Source of the DNA: Polyangia bacterium
GTDB taxonomy: Bacteria > Myxococcota_A > Polyangia > Nannocystales > Nannocystaceae
Length of the DNA: 64,000 nucleotides
Reading direction: 5' to 3'
NCBI GenBank assembly: GCA_030430565.1
Contig: JAUIKS010000016.1
Span: 124,001-188,000, forward strand
Numbering within the stretch: position 1 is the stretch's first letter; every line of letters begins with the position of its first letter. Positions 17,729 to 25,164 of this stretch are shown in pieces. The position numbers and the translations under genes were made by a program. The notes beneath the pieces were generated by a model that searched no databases, had not been told where the DNA came from, and saw only the letters and a program-made list of their open reading frames with translations.

Positions 17729-18805
17729 GTGGCCCTTCACCCCGCCCAGCGCGCCGCGCTCGATCGCGTTCGCGGCCAGGCGCGCGCGCGTCGTGACGAG
17801 GCCCGCGAGACGATCGCCGACATCCTGAAGATGTCCGATCAAGAAGGCGCGCTCGCGCGGACCCTCGATCGCGTGCGTCGCCACGCCCACGTCGGCCTGC
17901 ACTTTCACCCCGATCGACTCGACGCCGCCGGCGTGACGGTGGCGCGCTCGCTGCTCGAGCGCGGGCGCTACCACAACCAGTTCGAATCGGGGATCTCCAA
18001 CGGCAGCGTCTCGGCGACGCCGGGCGGCGCGCGCGACCGCTGGGAGCAGGCGTTGTTCGGCGGCGCCTACAGCTTCGAGACCTGCGCCCCGCGGCACCGG
18101 CCGCGCTACGGCGCGCTCGCGCTGCTCCGCCACGCCGACGGCCCCGCGCCTCGCTTCGGCTCCTGCTACCTCCTGCTCAAGCCCGGGCTGCTGACGCGCT
18201 GCACCTTCAGCCACCTCGACACCGCGATGCGACGGCCGGAGCGCGGCACGATCGACGAATTCGAAGATGTGCTCGCGGCCCTGTTGAGCGACGTGTTCTT
18301 CCACGGCATCGGGCTCGGCGCGCGCGACCTGACCGTCAGGCGTCTGCTCGAGTCCATCGACCAGCTGTCCGCCCCGCTCGATCCGCCCCGCGCCGCGCTC
18401 GGGCGCAACCTCAATCACTACGTCGAGGCCCAGGTCCACGGCGAGGTTCATCTCGCGGACGACGTCGCGGCCCTGGTCGCGGACCCGTCGTTTCGCGGAC
18501 ACCCGACCGGCGACACGCTGCAGGCGATGGCGCGGCGCTACGGCTTCCCGCTGTGGTGGCACCCCGGCTTTGCGCTGCGGCCCGACGCGGTGCCGACCGA
18601 TGTCCGCGGCCCCGCGATGCCCTCGCTCGCCCGGCGCGTCGCGGACACCGACGGGCTCGTGCACGCCCACGCGATCGGGGCGGCGGCGGTCTCGGTGGTG
18701 CGCGCGCCGACCCGGTGGGAGGATCGCGGGACGCCGGCCGAGGTCCTGCAGGAGCTCAAGCTGCTGTGGCACGTGCTCGTGCGCTGCGGCGCGGCGCCGA
18801 CGTGA
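17729..18805 (+). CDS. DUF3626-family protein
   Basis: The 358-residue protein starts at GTG. Conserved-looking segments are HVGLHFHPDR, GRYHNQFESGISNGS, FGGAYSFETC and RYGAL, which together match my memory of DUF3626. I recall this family being discussed as possibly related to the ADP-ribosyltransferase fold, but I cannot confirm that here, so catalytic activity is a hypothesis. It has no signal peptide or membrane segment. The ankyrin-KOW gene begins 14 nt after its stop, so the two form an operon. Confidence 0.65.
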   Translation: MALHPAQRAALDRVRGQARARRDEARETIADILKMSDQEGALARTLDRVRRHAHVGLHFHPDRLDAAGVTVARSLLERGRYHNQFESGISNGSVSATPGGARDRWEQALFGGAYSFETCAPRHRPRYGALALLRHADGPAPRFGSCYLLLKPGLLTRCTFSHLDTAMRRPERGTIDEFEDVLAALLSDVFFHGIGLGARDLTVRRLLESIDQLSAPLDPPRAALGRNLNHYVEAQVHGEVHLADDVAALVADPSFRGHPTGDTLQAMARRYGFPLWWHPGFALRPDAVPTDVRGPAMPSLARRVADTDGLVHAHAIGAAAVSVVRAPTRWEDRGTPAEVLQELKLLWHVLVRCGAAPT

Positions 18806-18819
18806 TATGCAGGGACGTG

Positions 18820-19953
18820 ATGGCGCAGGACGATGAGCGCGCGGTTGTGCTCGACTACAAGCTGCGGCGCGCGATCCGAGAGGACCGCGTGGCGACCGTT
18901 CGGAACCTGCTGAAGCGCGACGACATGCCGCTCGACACGCCCGACGCCGGCGGCTGGACCGCGCTGCACGTGGCGGCGCTGCGCGGGCAGAACACGATGG
19001 TCGACCTGCTGCTCGACGCCGGCGCGAACATCGACGCGCGGACCGACGACGGCGGCACGCCGCTCCAGAACGCGGCCTGGGGCGGGCACGCGGACACGGT
19101 GACGATCCTGCTCGACTCCGGCGCGGCGCTGCCCGAGGTCGGTGACCGGGCGCTGCGCACGGCGGTCCGTCGGGGTCACGTCGAGGTGGTGCGCGCGCTC
19201 CTGGCTGCGGGCGTGAACGCGAACGCGGTCGAAGACGGGCAGTCGCTGCTGGCCTACGCGATCCAGTTTGAGCGCGTCGACATCGCGGACGCGCTGCTCG
19301 AGCGCGGCGCCGATCCGAACGGCCGACCCGGGCGCAAGAGCCCGCTCGCGGCGGCGATCATGCGCGGCGCCGCGGCGCTGGTGCAGCGGCTGCTCGACGC
19401 GGGCGCCGAGGTCGACCCGGCGGAGGGGCCCGCGCCCGTGTGCGCGGCGGCCTCGATGGGCGAACTCTCGCTGCTTCGCGAGCTGCACGCGCGCGGAGCC
19501 TCCCTGGACCGCGCCGAGCACGGCTGGACGCCGCTGCTCGAGGCCGCGACCGCGGGGCGGCGCGAGGTCGTCACATGGCTGATCGAGCAGGGTGTCTCGT
19601 TGACCTGCCTCGACCTCGACGGTCACAGCGCGAGGACGCTCGCGGCGCGCGCGGGGCACGACGACGTGGTCGCGCTGCTCGAGCGACGCGGCCTAGAGGA
19701 GCAGCCGCAGTTTCGTGAAGAGGTCGAGCGCGCGCGCGAGCAGGCCCGCGCGCGCCGGGAGCAGCTCGCGGCCGCCAAGGAGCGCTTCGGCGACGCGCGC
19801 CCGGGTGTCGTGATCTCGGGGACCTTCGCCAACTTCAAGGGACGCGCGCGCGAGGCCGCTAATGAGCAGCTCGAGGTGCTCCTCGAGATCTTCGGGCGGC
19901 CGACCGCCGTGACGATCCCGGCGGCGGTGTTTCGCTTCGACGACGAGGGCTGA
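18820..19953 (+). CDS. ankyrin-repeat protein with C-terminal NusG-type KOW domain
   Basis: The protein has 377 residues. From about residue 10 to 295 there are eight or nine ankyrin repeats (TPDAGGWTALHVAALRGQ, DGGTPLQNAAWGGH, HGWTPLLEAATAGR and so on). A charged helix follows (about 298-325). Residues about 327-377 read PGVVISGTFANFKG and then VLLEIFGRPTAV, which closely matches the KOW (NGN-CTD) domain of the transcription elongation factor NusG (pattern: GPFAxFxG...VxVxIFGRxTPV). In NusG this domain binds ribosomal protein S10 or Rho. The NusG N-terminal RNA-polymerase-binding domain is absent. ATG 18820 is used; the frame extends upstream only as shadow of the DUF3626 gene. It is co-transcribed with that gene. 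Confidence 0.82.
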   Translation: MAQDDERAVVLDYKLRRAIREDRVATVRNLLKRDDMPLDTPDAGGWTALHVAALRGQNTMVDLLLDAGANIDARTDDGGTPLQNAAWGGHADTVTILLDSGAALPEVGDRALRTAVRRGHVEVVRALLAAGVNANAVEDGQSLLAYAIQFERVDIADALLERGADPNGRPGRKSPLAAAIMRGAAALVQRLLDAGAEVDPAEGPAPVCAAASMGELSLLRELHARGASLDRAEHGWTPLLEAATAGRREVVTWLIEQGVSLTCLDLDGHSARTLAARAGHDDVVALLERRGLEEQPQFREEVERAREQARARREQLAAAKERFGDARPGVVISGTFANFKGRAREAANEQLEVLLEIFGRPTAVTIPAAVFRFDDEG

Positions 19954-20430
19954 GTCGTCCCGTCGGGTCGGTCCCGCGCTCGCCCCGTCGCGGGTCACGA
20001 AGCCCTGGGCCGCGCCGCGCCACCGGTAGTCGACCGTCTCTCGGACCCGGCTCGTCTCGTGGTAGTCGCAGCGCTCAGTCGTCACGGTCACGGTGTTGGC
20101 GCGCCGGCGGACCGTCGCGCCGGCGCACGCCGAGAGGCCCAGCGCCGCGCGCACGAGGACCTGACAGCCGGCGTCGTCGCAGCGATCCATCACCAGCAGC
20201 GTCTGGCTGTAGCCGAAGCCGTACGCCACCGTGCACAGCCGCGCGGTGACCTGCTGGCCGTCGAAGTCGCCGAGCGTGATCGTCCTCCGCGTGTCGGGTA
20301 ACGCTGGGTCCGGCGCGCCCGCTTCACAGATCGAGAAGTCGGGTGGGTCCGCGCGCGCCGAAGAGGGCAGCAGCGCGGCGAGGGTGAGCATGACCCCGAT
20401 TGCGGTGGCGCGGGGCGCGAGCGCGTTCAT
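19693..20430 (-). CDS. small exported Cys-rich protein, C-terminus uncertain
   Basis: The frame encodes 245 residues. Residues 1-27 form a signal peptide (hydrophobic core, then SSARA). The next 130 residues contain paired Cys (SICEAG, LCTVAY, DRCDDAGC, LSACAG, ERCDYH), suggesting a disulfide-bonded periplasmic domain. The last 85 or so residues run antisense to the end of the ankyrin-KOW gene for 261 bases and look like shadow sequence. The real protein may end near 19950 through a frame error I cannot see, or the overlap may be genuine. Confidence 0.5.
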   Translation of the reverse strand: MNALAPRATAIGVMLTLAALLPSSARADPPDFSICEAGAPDPALPDTRRTITLGDFDGQQVTARLCTVAYGFGYSQTLLVMDRCDDAGCQVLVRAALGLSACAGATVRRRANTVTVTTERCDYHETSRVRETVDYRWRGAAQGFVTRDGASAGPTRRDDSALVVEAKHRRRDRHGGRPPEDLEEHLELLISGLARASLEVGEGPRDHDTRARVAEALLGGRELLPARAGLLARALDLFTKLRLLL

Positions 20431-20523
20431 AGCGAGTCGACGCTCGACGGCGCGGCGCTATTTCGTGGCGGCGTGACGGCGTGGGCCGGGAATACCCCCT
20501 CGCGAGTCGCGCGTCCCCCGGGC

Positions 20524-21726
20524 ATGCGGCTGAGAACAGTCCTCGATCAAACCGTCGGGATGACCCTCTTGCTGGGTCCGCTCGTGTACGCGCTCACCCT
20601 GGGCGTCGGGCCGCGGCCCACCCCGGACGCGCCCGCCCGCGCCGCGACGCCGCAGCCTGTGGACGCGGGCGCCGAGCCAGGCGGCGGGCTGGTCTGCGAG
20701 GCAGGTTCCGAGGAAGGTCTCGAGGAAGCGGTCGAGCCGGCGGTGATCGAGACGCCGGCGCCGGCGCCCGTCGAGCCTTCGGTCATCATCGAGCTCGATC
20801 CGGACCCAGACGAGCCTGGCCCCGAGACCAGCACCGCCGGCGCGTTCTACTTCGTCTCGAAGGCCGGCCTGGTCCTTACGACAGACGCCAGCGCGGAGTG
20901 GGGTCACGGGCGGCTGCGTCGCGCCAGCGGCGAGGGCGAGTTCAACACGCGCAAGCCGGTCGACCCGCGCGCGCTCCCAGACGAGCACTGGGCCGCGCGC
21001 GGGCGGCTCTTCGACCTCTACGGGGTCGACGGGAAGGTGTGCACGGCGCGGATCTCCCGGCTGTCCGTCGTCGCGCAGTACTTCGGCGAGCAGCTCTACG
21101 ACTTCGCGTACACAAAGGGCTACGAGGAGCTCGATGATCTACCGGCGAGCGAGTGGATGCCGGAGGTCTGGGACATCGGTCACCGCTGGCTCGTGGGCCA
21201 GATCGTCTCGAGCGAAGATTGTGACGGCGCGCTCTGGGCCCGCGACGCGAGCCTGCCTCCGCCGCGCCTCCTTCGGGCCGCGAGCGCCGACACCACCGCG
21301 GCGCAGGCGCGCCGGCGCCTGTTCAAGGGCGAGCGTGAGCGGGTCAAGGCGGCCTACGCTCGTTACGTCGAGGGCGAGGACGAGCGGGGCTACGCTCGCT
21401 CGTGGAAGGAGATCGAGCGGAGCTATCCCCTGCAGACCAAGGCGTGGATCGACGAGGAGGGGCGAGCGCGCTTCGTCGAGCTCCAATTCGGCCAACCAGA
21501 GGTTGGCTGCGGCGGGGGTTTTGACTCCGAGATCAGCACCGTGCACGCCGTCGACGGCGACAGGGGCGCGCTCACGGCGACACCGCTGCGCGCCGGCGCG
21601 CAGGCGGTGTTCGACGCAGATCTGGACGGGCGCTTCGAGTTCTTGCACGCCGATCACTATCTGCTCTCGGAGAGCGCCGAGGTGATCGACAGCGCCGAGA
21701 TCGGCTGGGACGGCTGCCCCTGCTGA
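20524..21726 (+). CDS. exported or membrane-anchored protein of unknown function
   Basis: The 400-residue protein is given the start MRLRTVLDQT at 20524, followed by a hydrophobic segment (about 10-27); an in-frame ATG or GTG further upstream would only lengthen the basic leader. Residues 30-105 form a Pro/Glu/Ala-rich linker (EPAVIETPAPAPVEP). The globular part (about 108-400) has WGHGRLRR, a highly charged helix (GERERVKAAYARYVEGEDERGYARSWKE within 285-312) and a Cys-containing C-terminus ending GCPC. No family was recognised. Its last codons lie in DNA duplicated downstream (21687 and 22003). Confidence 0.65.
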   Translation: MRLRTVLDQTVGMTLLLGPLVYALTLGVGPRPTPDAPARAATPQPVDAGAEPGGGLVCEAGSEEGLEEAVEPAVIETPAPAPVEPSVIIELDPDPDEPGPETSTAGAFYFVSKAGLVLTTDASAEWGHGRLRRASGEGEFNTRKPVDPRALPDEHWAARGRLFDLYGVDGKVCTARISRLSVVAQYFGEQLYDFAYTKGYEELDDLPASEWMPEVWDIGHRWLVGQIVSSEDCDGALWARDASLPPPRLLRAASADTTAAQARRRLFKGERERVKAAYARYVEGEDERGYARSWKEIERSYPLQTKAWIDEEGRARFVELQFGQPEVGCGGGFDSEISTVHAVDGDRGALTATPLRAGAQAVFDADLDGRFEFLHADHYLLSESAEVIDSAEIGWDGCPC

Positions 21727-21849
21727 TCTCGGTCGTGTCGGCGTCGACGACCGCCTGACGCGGCGGTCTCCCAGGCCTCGCCGCACGGCCTGCTCGGCCG
21801 CGCCGGCCTCGACGCGCGCGAGCAGGCCGTCCCTTGCGACCGAATCGCC
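21687..21849. repeat. diverged tandem duplication, copy A
   Basis: It starts inside the last codons of the gene at 20524. It shares CGACAGCGCCGAGATC, GCCCCTGCTGATCTCG, CGACGACCG, and then CGGCCTCGACGCGCGCGAGCAG, in the same order and orientation as copy B at 22003, with small indels (offset 316 shrinking to 296). Confidence 0.8.
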
Positions 21850-21971
21850 CAGGCAGCAGAGACGGCCGCCCCTGCTGACCTCGAGCGCGAAGACGTCGAT
21901 CGTTGCGACCCGATCGCACTAGCAGGAACGGCCGCCCCTGATGACCTCGAGCGCGAAGACGACGACCGCAC
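21834..21971. repeat. two-copy tandem repeat of about 66-69 bp
   Basis: Each copy contains TTGCGACC, a variable stretch, GGCCGCCCCTG, TGACCTCGAGCGCGAAGACG, then CGA. The second copy begins at 21903. It lies between copies A and B of the larger duplication and has no coding potential that I can support. Confidence 0.75.
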
Positions 21972-22002
21972 GATTGACTCGCCCGAGCAGACCGCCCTCA
22001 TG

Positions 22003-22144
22003 CGACAGCGCCGAGATCAGCCCCTGCTGATCTCGAGCGCCACGCCAGCGACGACCGGCTGACGCAGCCTCACAGTCTCGCTGCGCTACTCGGCCGCGTC
22101 GGCCTCGACGCGCGCGAGCAGTCCGCCCTTCGCAACCTGGTCGC
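22003..22144. repeat. diverged tandem duplication, copy B (includes end of the biotin carboxylase gene)
   Basis: This is the partner of copy A. Its left part repeats the 3' end of the gene at 20524 and its right part is the genuine 3' end of the biotin-dependent carboxylase gene. The duplicated unit therefore represents the old junction between these two convergent genes. Confidence 0.8.
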
Positions 22145-24101
22145 CGACCTTGACGCCGAGCTCGGCCACCGCGCCCGCGAGCGCGGCGGTGTACGTCTGC
22201 TGGATCTTCATCGACTCGACGACGACGAGCGCCTGACCGGCCTCGACCCGATCGCCGACCGCCACGTGCACGGCGACGACGCGGCCGGTCGCCGGCGCCC
22301 GCAGCACGCCGTCACGCGCGCCCGCTTCCTCCTCGGCGTCCGCGCCCGGGAGGACCTCGCCGAAGCGCGCGCTGTGGCCCGTGATCTCCAGGTACAGCGC
22401 GTCGTCTGCGAACAGCGCGAGCACGGTCTCTTGCAGCGGCTCTTGGTCGTCGCCTTCACGGAATTCGACGCGCACCCGCGCGCCGTCGCGGCTCAGCACG
22501 CGCGCGTGTACGCCCGCCCCGTCGCTGAAGCCGGCGATCTCGCGCGCTCCAGGGCCGGTGCAGCTCAGGGTGAGCTGGCGATCGAGCGGGTCGCCGTCGT
22601 CCGAGTCGAGCGCGCGCAGGTGCAGCGGGAACTCGAGCGACCCCTCGCTCGTGCGCCAGCCGTCGTCGGTCAGCGCGGGATCGCGCGCGGTCGTCCACAG
22701 CAGCGCCGCGGCGGCCCACATCCGCGTCGTCGGCGGGACGCGGCGTTTGAGCGGCTCAGCGAAGTTGTCGGCGATGAAGTGCGTTGTCGCGCCGCCCTCG
22801 GCGAACACCCTGTGCAGCAGGACGTCGCGGAGAAACGCCTTGTTGTGCAGCGGCCCGAACAGGACCGTGCGCTCGAGCGCGCGCGCGAGCCGGCGACGGG
22901 CCTCGTCCCGGTCGGCGCCGTGGGCGATGACCTTGGCGATCATCGGGTCGTAGTGCGGCGTGATCTCCTGGCCGGATCGGAGGCCGTGATCAACCCGGAC
23001 GCCCGCGCCTGTCGCCGGCTCCCACGCGAGCAGCGTGCCGGCCTGGGGCATGAAGCTCGCGTAGGGATCCTCGGCGTAGAGCCGGACCTCGATCGCGTGT
23101 CCGCACAGCTGGACTTGGTCCTGGGTGATCGGGAGCGGCTGACCCTCCGCGACGCGCAGCTGCCACGCGACCAGATCGTGGCCGGTGACGAGCTCGGTCA
23201 CCGGGTGCTCGACCTGGAGGCGCGTGTTCATCTCGAGGAAGTAGAACTCACCGTCGGGGCCGAGCAGGAACTCGACCGTGCCGGCGCCGACGTAGCCGAT
23301 GGTCTTGGCCGCGAGCACGGCCGCGGCCCCCATGCGCGCGCGCAGCTCGGCGTCGACGGCGGGGGAGGGCGCCTCCTCGATGACCTTTTGGTGGCGGCGC
23401 TGGACCGAGCAGTCGCGCTCGCCCAGGTGAATGACCGCGCCGTGCTGGTCACCGAACACCTGCAGCTCGACGTGGCGAGCGCCGAGGACCGCGCGCTCCA
23501 GCAGCAGCTGGCCGTCGCCGAAGGCGCTCTCGGCCTCGGCCCGGGCCGACTGCAGCGCGGCTGGGAGCTCCGCGGCCGAGGTGACGAGCCGCATCCCGCG
23601 ACCACCCCCGCCCGCGGCGGCCTTGACCAGCAGCGGATAGCCGATGTCGGCGGCCGCGGCGATCAGGCGCGCGTCTGTTCCACTGTCCTCCGAGTCAGGT
23701 TGGTAGCCGGGCACGCAGGGCACGCCGGCCGCGATCATCCGGTGCTTCGCGGCCGCCTTGTTGCCCATCCACTCGATCGCCTGCGGCGGCGGACCGATGA
23801 AGGTGAGGCCGGCGTCGGCGCACGCGCGGGCGAAGTCGGCGTTCTCCGACAGAAATCCGTAGCCGGGGTGAATCGCGTCGGCACCAGCCTGACGGGCGGC
23901 GGCGATCAGCGCTTCGCCGTTGAGGTACGAGGCGCTGGCCGCGGGCGGCCCGATGTGCACGGCGCGATCGGCCTGCGCGACGTGGGGCGCGTCGCGGTCG
24001 GCGTCGCTGAACACCGCGACCGTGCGGTAGCCGAGTGCGCGCGCGCTCCGGATGACGCGGCATGCGATCTCGCCGCGGTTGGCGATCAGGATCGATTCCA
24101 T
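22086..24101 (-). CDS. atuF: acyl-CoA carboxylase alpha subunit (geranyl-CoA or methylcrotonyl-CoA type)
   Basis: The 671-residue protein begins ATG 24101 with AGGAGG 11 nt upstream, a strong ribosome site that fixes the start. Residues 1-445 are a complete biotin carboxylase (ILIANRGEIACRVIR, HPGYGFLSEN, ATP-grasp loop AAGGGGRGM, FLEMNTRLQVEHPVTE). The C-terminal biotinyl domain has VVESMKIQQ, with the biotinylated Lys at about residue 632. It would carboxylate biotin for the adjacent AtuC-like carboxyltransferase. The assignment to geranyl-CoA carboxylase (AtuF) rests on the neighbouring AtuB-, AtuC- and AtuE-like genes; LiuD (3-methylcrotonyl-CoA carboxylase) is the main alternative. Confidence 0.75.
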   Translation of the reverse strand: MESILIANRGEIACRVIRSARALGYRTVAVFSDADRDAPHVAQADRAVHIGPPAASASYLNGEALIAAARQAGADAIHPGYGFLSENADFARACADAGLTFIGPPPQAIEWMGNKAAAKHRMIAAGVPCVPGYQPDSEDSGTDARLIAAAADIGYPLLVKAAAGGGGRGMRLVTSAAELPAALQSARAEAESAFGDGQLLLERAVLGARHVELQVFGDQHGAVIHLGERDCSVQRRHQKVIEEAPSPAVDAELRARMGAAAVLAAKTIGYVGAGTVEFLLGPDGEFYFLEMNTRLQVEHPVTELVTGHDLVAWQLRVAEGQPLPITQDQVQLCGHAIEVRLYAEDPYASFMPQAGTLLAWEPATGAGVRVDHGLRSGQEITPHYDPMIAKVIAHGADRDEARRRLARALERTVLFGPLHNKAFLRDVLLHRVFAEGGATTHFIADNFAEPLKRRVPPTTRMWAAAALLWTTARDPALTDDGWRTSEGSLEFPLHLRALDSDDGDPLDRQLTLSCTGPGAREIAGFSDGAGVHARVLSRDGARVRVEFREGDDQEPLQETVLALFADDALYLEITGHSARFGEVLPGADAEEEAGARDGVLRAPATGRVVAVHVAVGDRVEAGQALVVVESMKIQQTYTAALAGAVAELGVKVGDQVAKGGLLARVEADAAE

Positions 24102-24138
24102 GGTGCTCTTGCCCTCCTGGTCGTTCGGTCGCTCTGGC

Positions 24139-24966
24139 CTACTCGGCGGCCCAGCGTGGTTTGCGTTTCTCGATGAAGGCGACCATGCCCTCGATGCCCT
24201 CGCCGCCGCGGACCGCCGCGGCGAACTCACGGGATGCTCGGTCGAGCAGCGCGTCGAGCGGCACGCCGCCGACGTCGAGCATCAGGCGCTTGGTCGTGGC
24301 GATCGCCTGGGGCGCGCACTTGTGGATGTCCTCGAGGACCTGTTCGAGCTGCGCCTCGATCCCGTCCGGATCGCACACGAAGTGGGCCAGCCCGAGGGCG
24401 TACGCGCCGACGCCGTCAAATCGCCCGCCGGTGACCGCGAGTCGTCGCGCCTGGGTCAGGCCCACTCGCTGGACGACGAACGGCGCGATCTGGGCCGGCG
24501 GCACGCCCAAGCTGGTCTCGGGCAGGCGGAACTTGGCCGTGCGCGCGGCGATCGCCACGTCGCTGACGCAGGCCAGGCCGAAGCCGCCGCCCATCACCGC
24601 GCCCTCGAGGACCGCGATGATCGCCTGGGGCGCGCGATTGATGGCGCGGATAGCAGACCCGAACAGCCGGTTCGTGGTCGCCATCGGATCCGGCTCGCCG
24701 GCGTCGGGATCGAACTCGGCGTGACGCACCGAGGCCATGTCCTTGATATCGCCACCCGCGCAGAAGTGCCCGCCGGCGCCGCGCAGGATCACGGCCCGGA
24801 TGTCGCGTCGATCCTCGAGGGCCGAGAACAGCGCGATCATCTCGCGGACCATAGCGAAGCTCATGGCGTTGCGAACCTCGGGGCGGTTCAAGGTCACGTG
24901 CAGGCGCCAGCCTTCGTGGCGCAGCGCGAGAAATTGACATTCGGGGAGTGCGGGCAGGTCGCTCAT
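24139..24966 (-). CDS. atuE: enoyl-CoA hydratase/isomerase family protein (AtuE/LiuC-like)
   Basis: The 275-residue crotonase-fold enzyme has the oxyanion-hole segments HFCAGGDIKDM and GAVMGGGFGLACVSDVAIA, and the catalytic-region LPETSLGVPP. The phrase VVQRVGLTQARRLAVTGGRFDG and the C-terminal FIEKRKPRW are like those I recall for isohexenylglutaconyl-CoA hydratase (AtuE); 3-methylglutaconyl-CoA hydratase (LiuC) is very similar. The gene lies 37 nt upstream of the carboxylase alpha gene in the same operon. It would hydrate the carboxylated enoyl-CoA before lyase cleavage; no lyase gene is in the window. Confidence 0.75.
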   Translation of the reverse strand: MSDLPALPECQFLALRHEGWRLHVTLNRPEVRNAMSFAMVREMIALFSALEDRRDIRAVILRGAGGHFCAGGDIKDMASVRHAEFDPDAGEPDPMATTNRLFGSAIRAINRAPQAIIAVLEGAVMGGGFGLACVSDVAIAARTAKFRLPETSLGVPPAQIAPFVVQRVGLTQARRLAVTGGRFDGVGAYALGLAHFVCDPDGIEAQLEQVLEDIHKCAPQAIATTKRLMLDVGGVPLDALLDRASREFAAAVRGGEGIEGMVAFIEKRKPRWAAE

Positions 24967-25005
24967 CGGCTCGCTCGTGTGGTTGGGTCGCTGGGGGTCG
25001 CGCAG

Positions 25006-25164
25006 CAGGCTGCTGAAGTTCGCCGCGTGGCCGCTAGCGCGTCAATGGAGTTCGAGGCCGCGAAGCCGGAACAAAATTGTATCGGGCATCCTGGGTGCTG
25101 GCGACAATGACATCGGGCGTCAGGGGCGTGTTCGCGGGCGCGGGGTGATGTTCAGCAGCCTGCT
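25006..25164. mobile_element. short element bounded by 14-bp perfect inverted repeats (MITE-like)
   Basis: AGCAGGCTGCTGAA at 25006-25019 is the exact reverse complement of TTCAGCAGCCTGCT at 25151-25164. The 131 bases between have no gene. The right repeat overlaps the stop codon of the carboxyltransferase gene, and the element fills the gap between it and the hydratase gene. The repeat sequence resembles terminal repeats of common insertion sequences, so a non-autonomous MITE is likely. Confidence 0.55.

Noticed and set aside
15194..18772. A continuous 1192-codon minus-strand frame
   Set aside because: Only its last 500 codons look like protein; the rest is antisense to the BKACE-family gene's other frame and the DUF3626 gene and is Arg/Ala-rich shadow. 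The start was set at 16696.
22266..24176. A 636-codon plus-strand frame opposite the biotin carboxylase
   Set aside because: It is the mirror of a strongly conserved enzyme gene with its own ribosome site.
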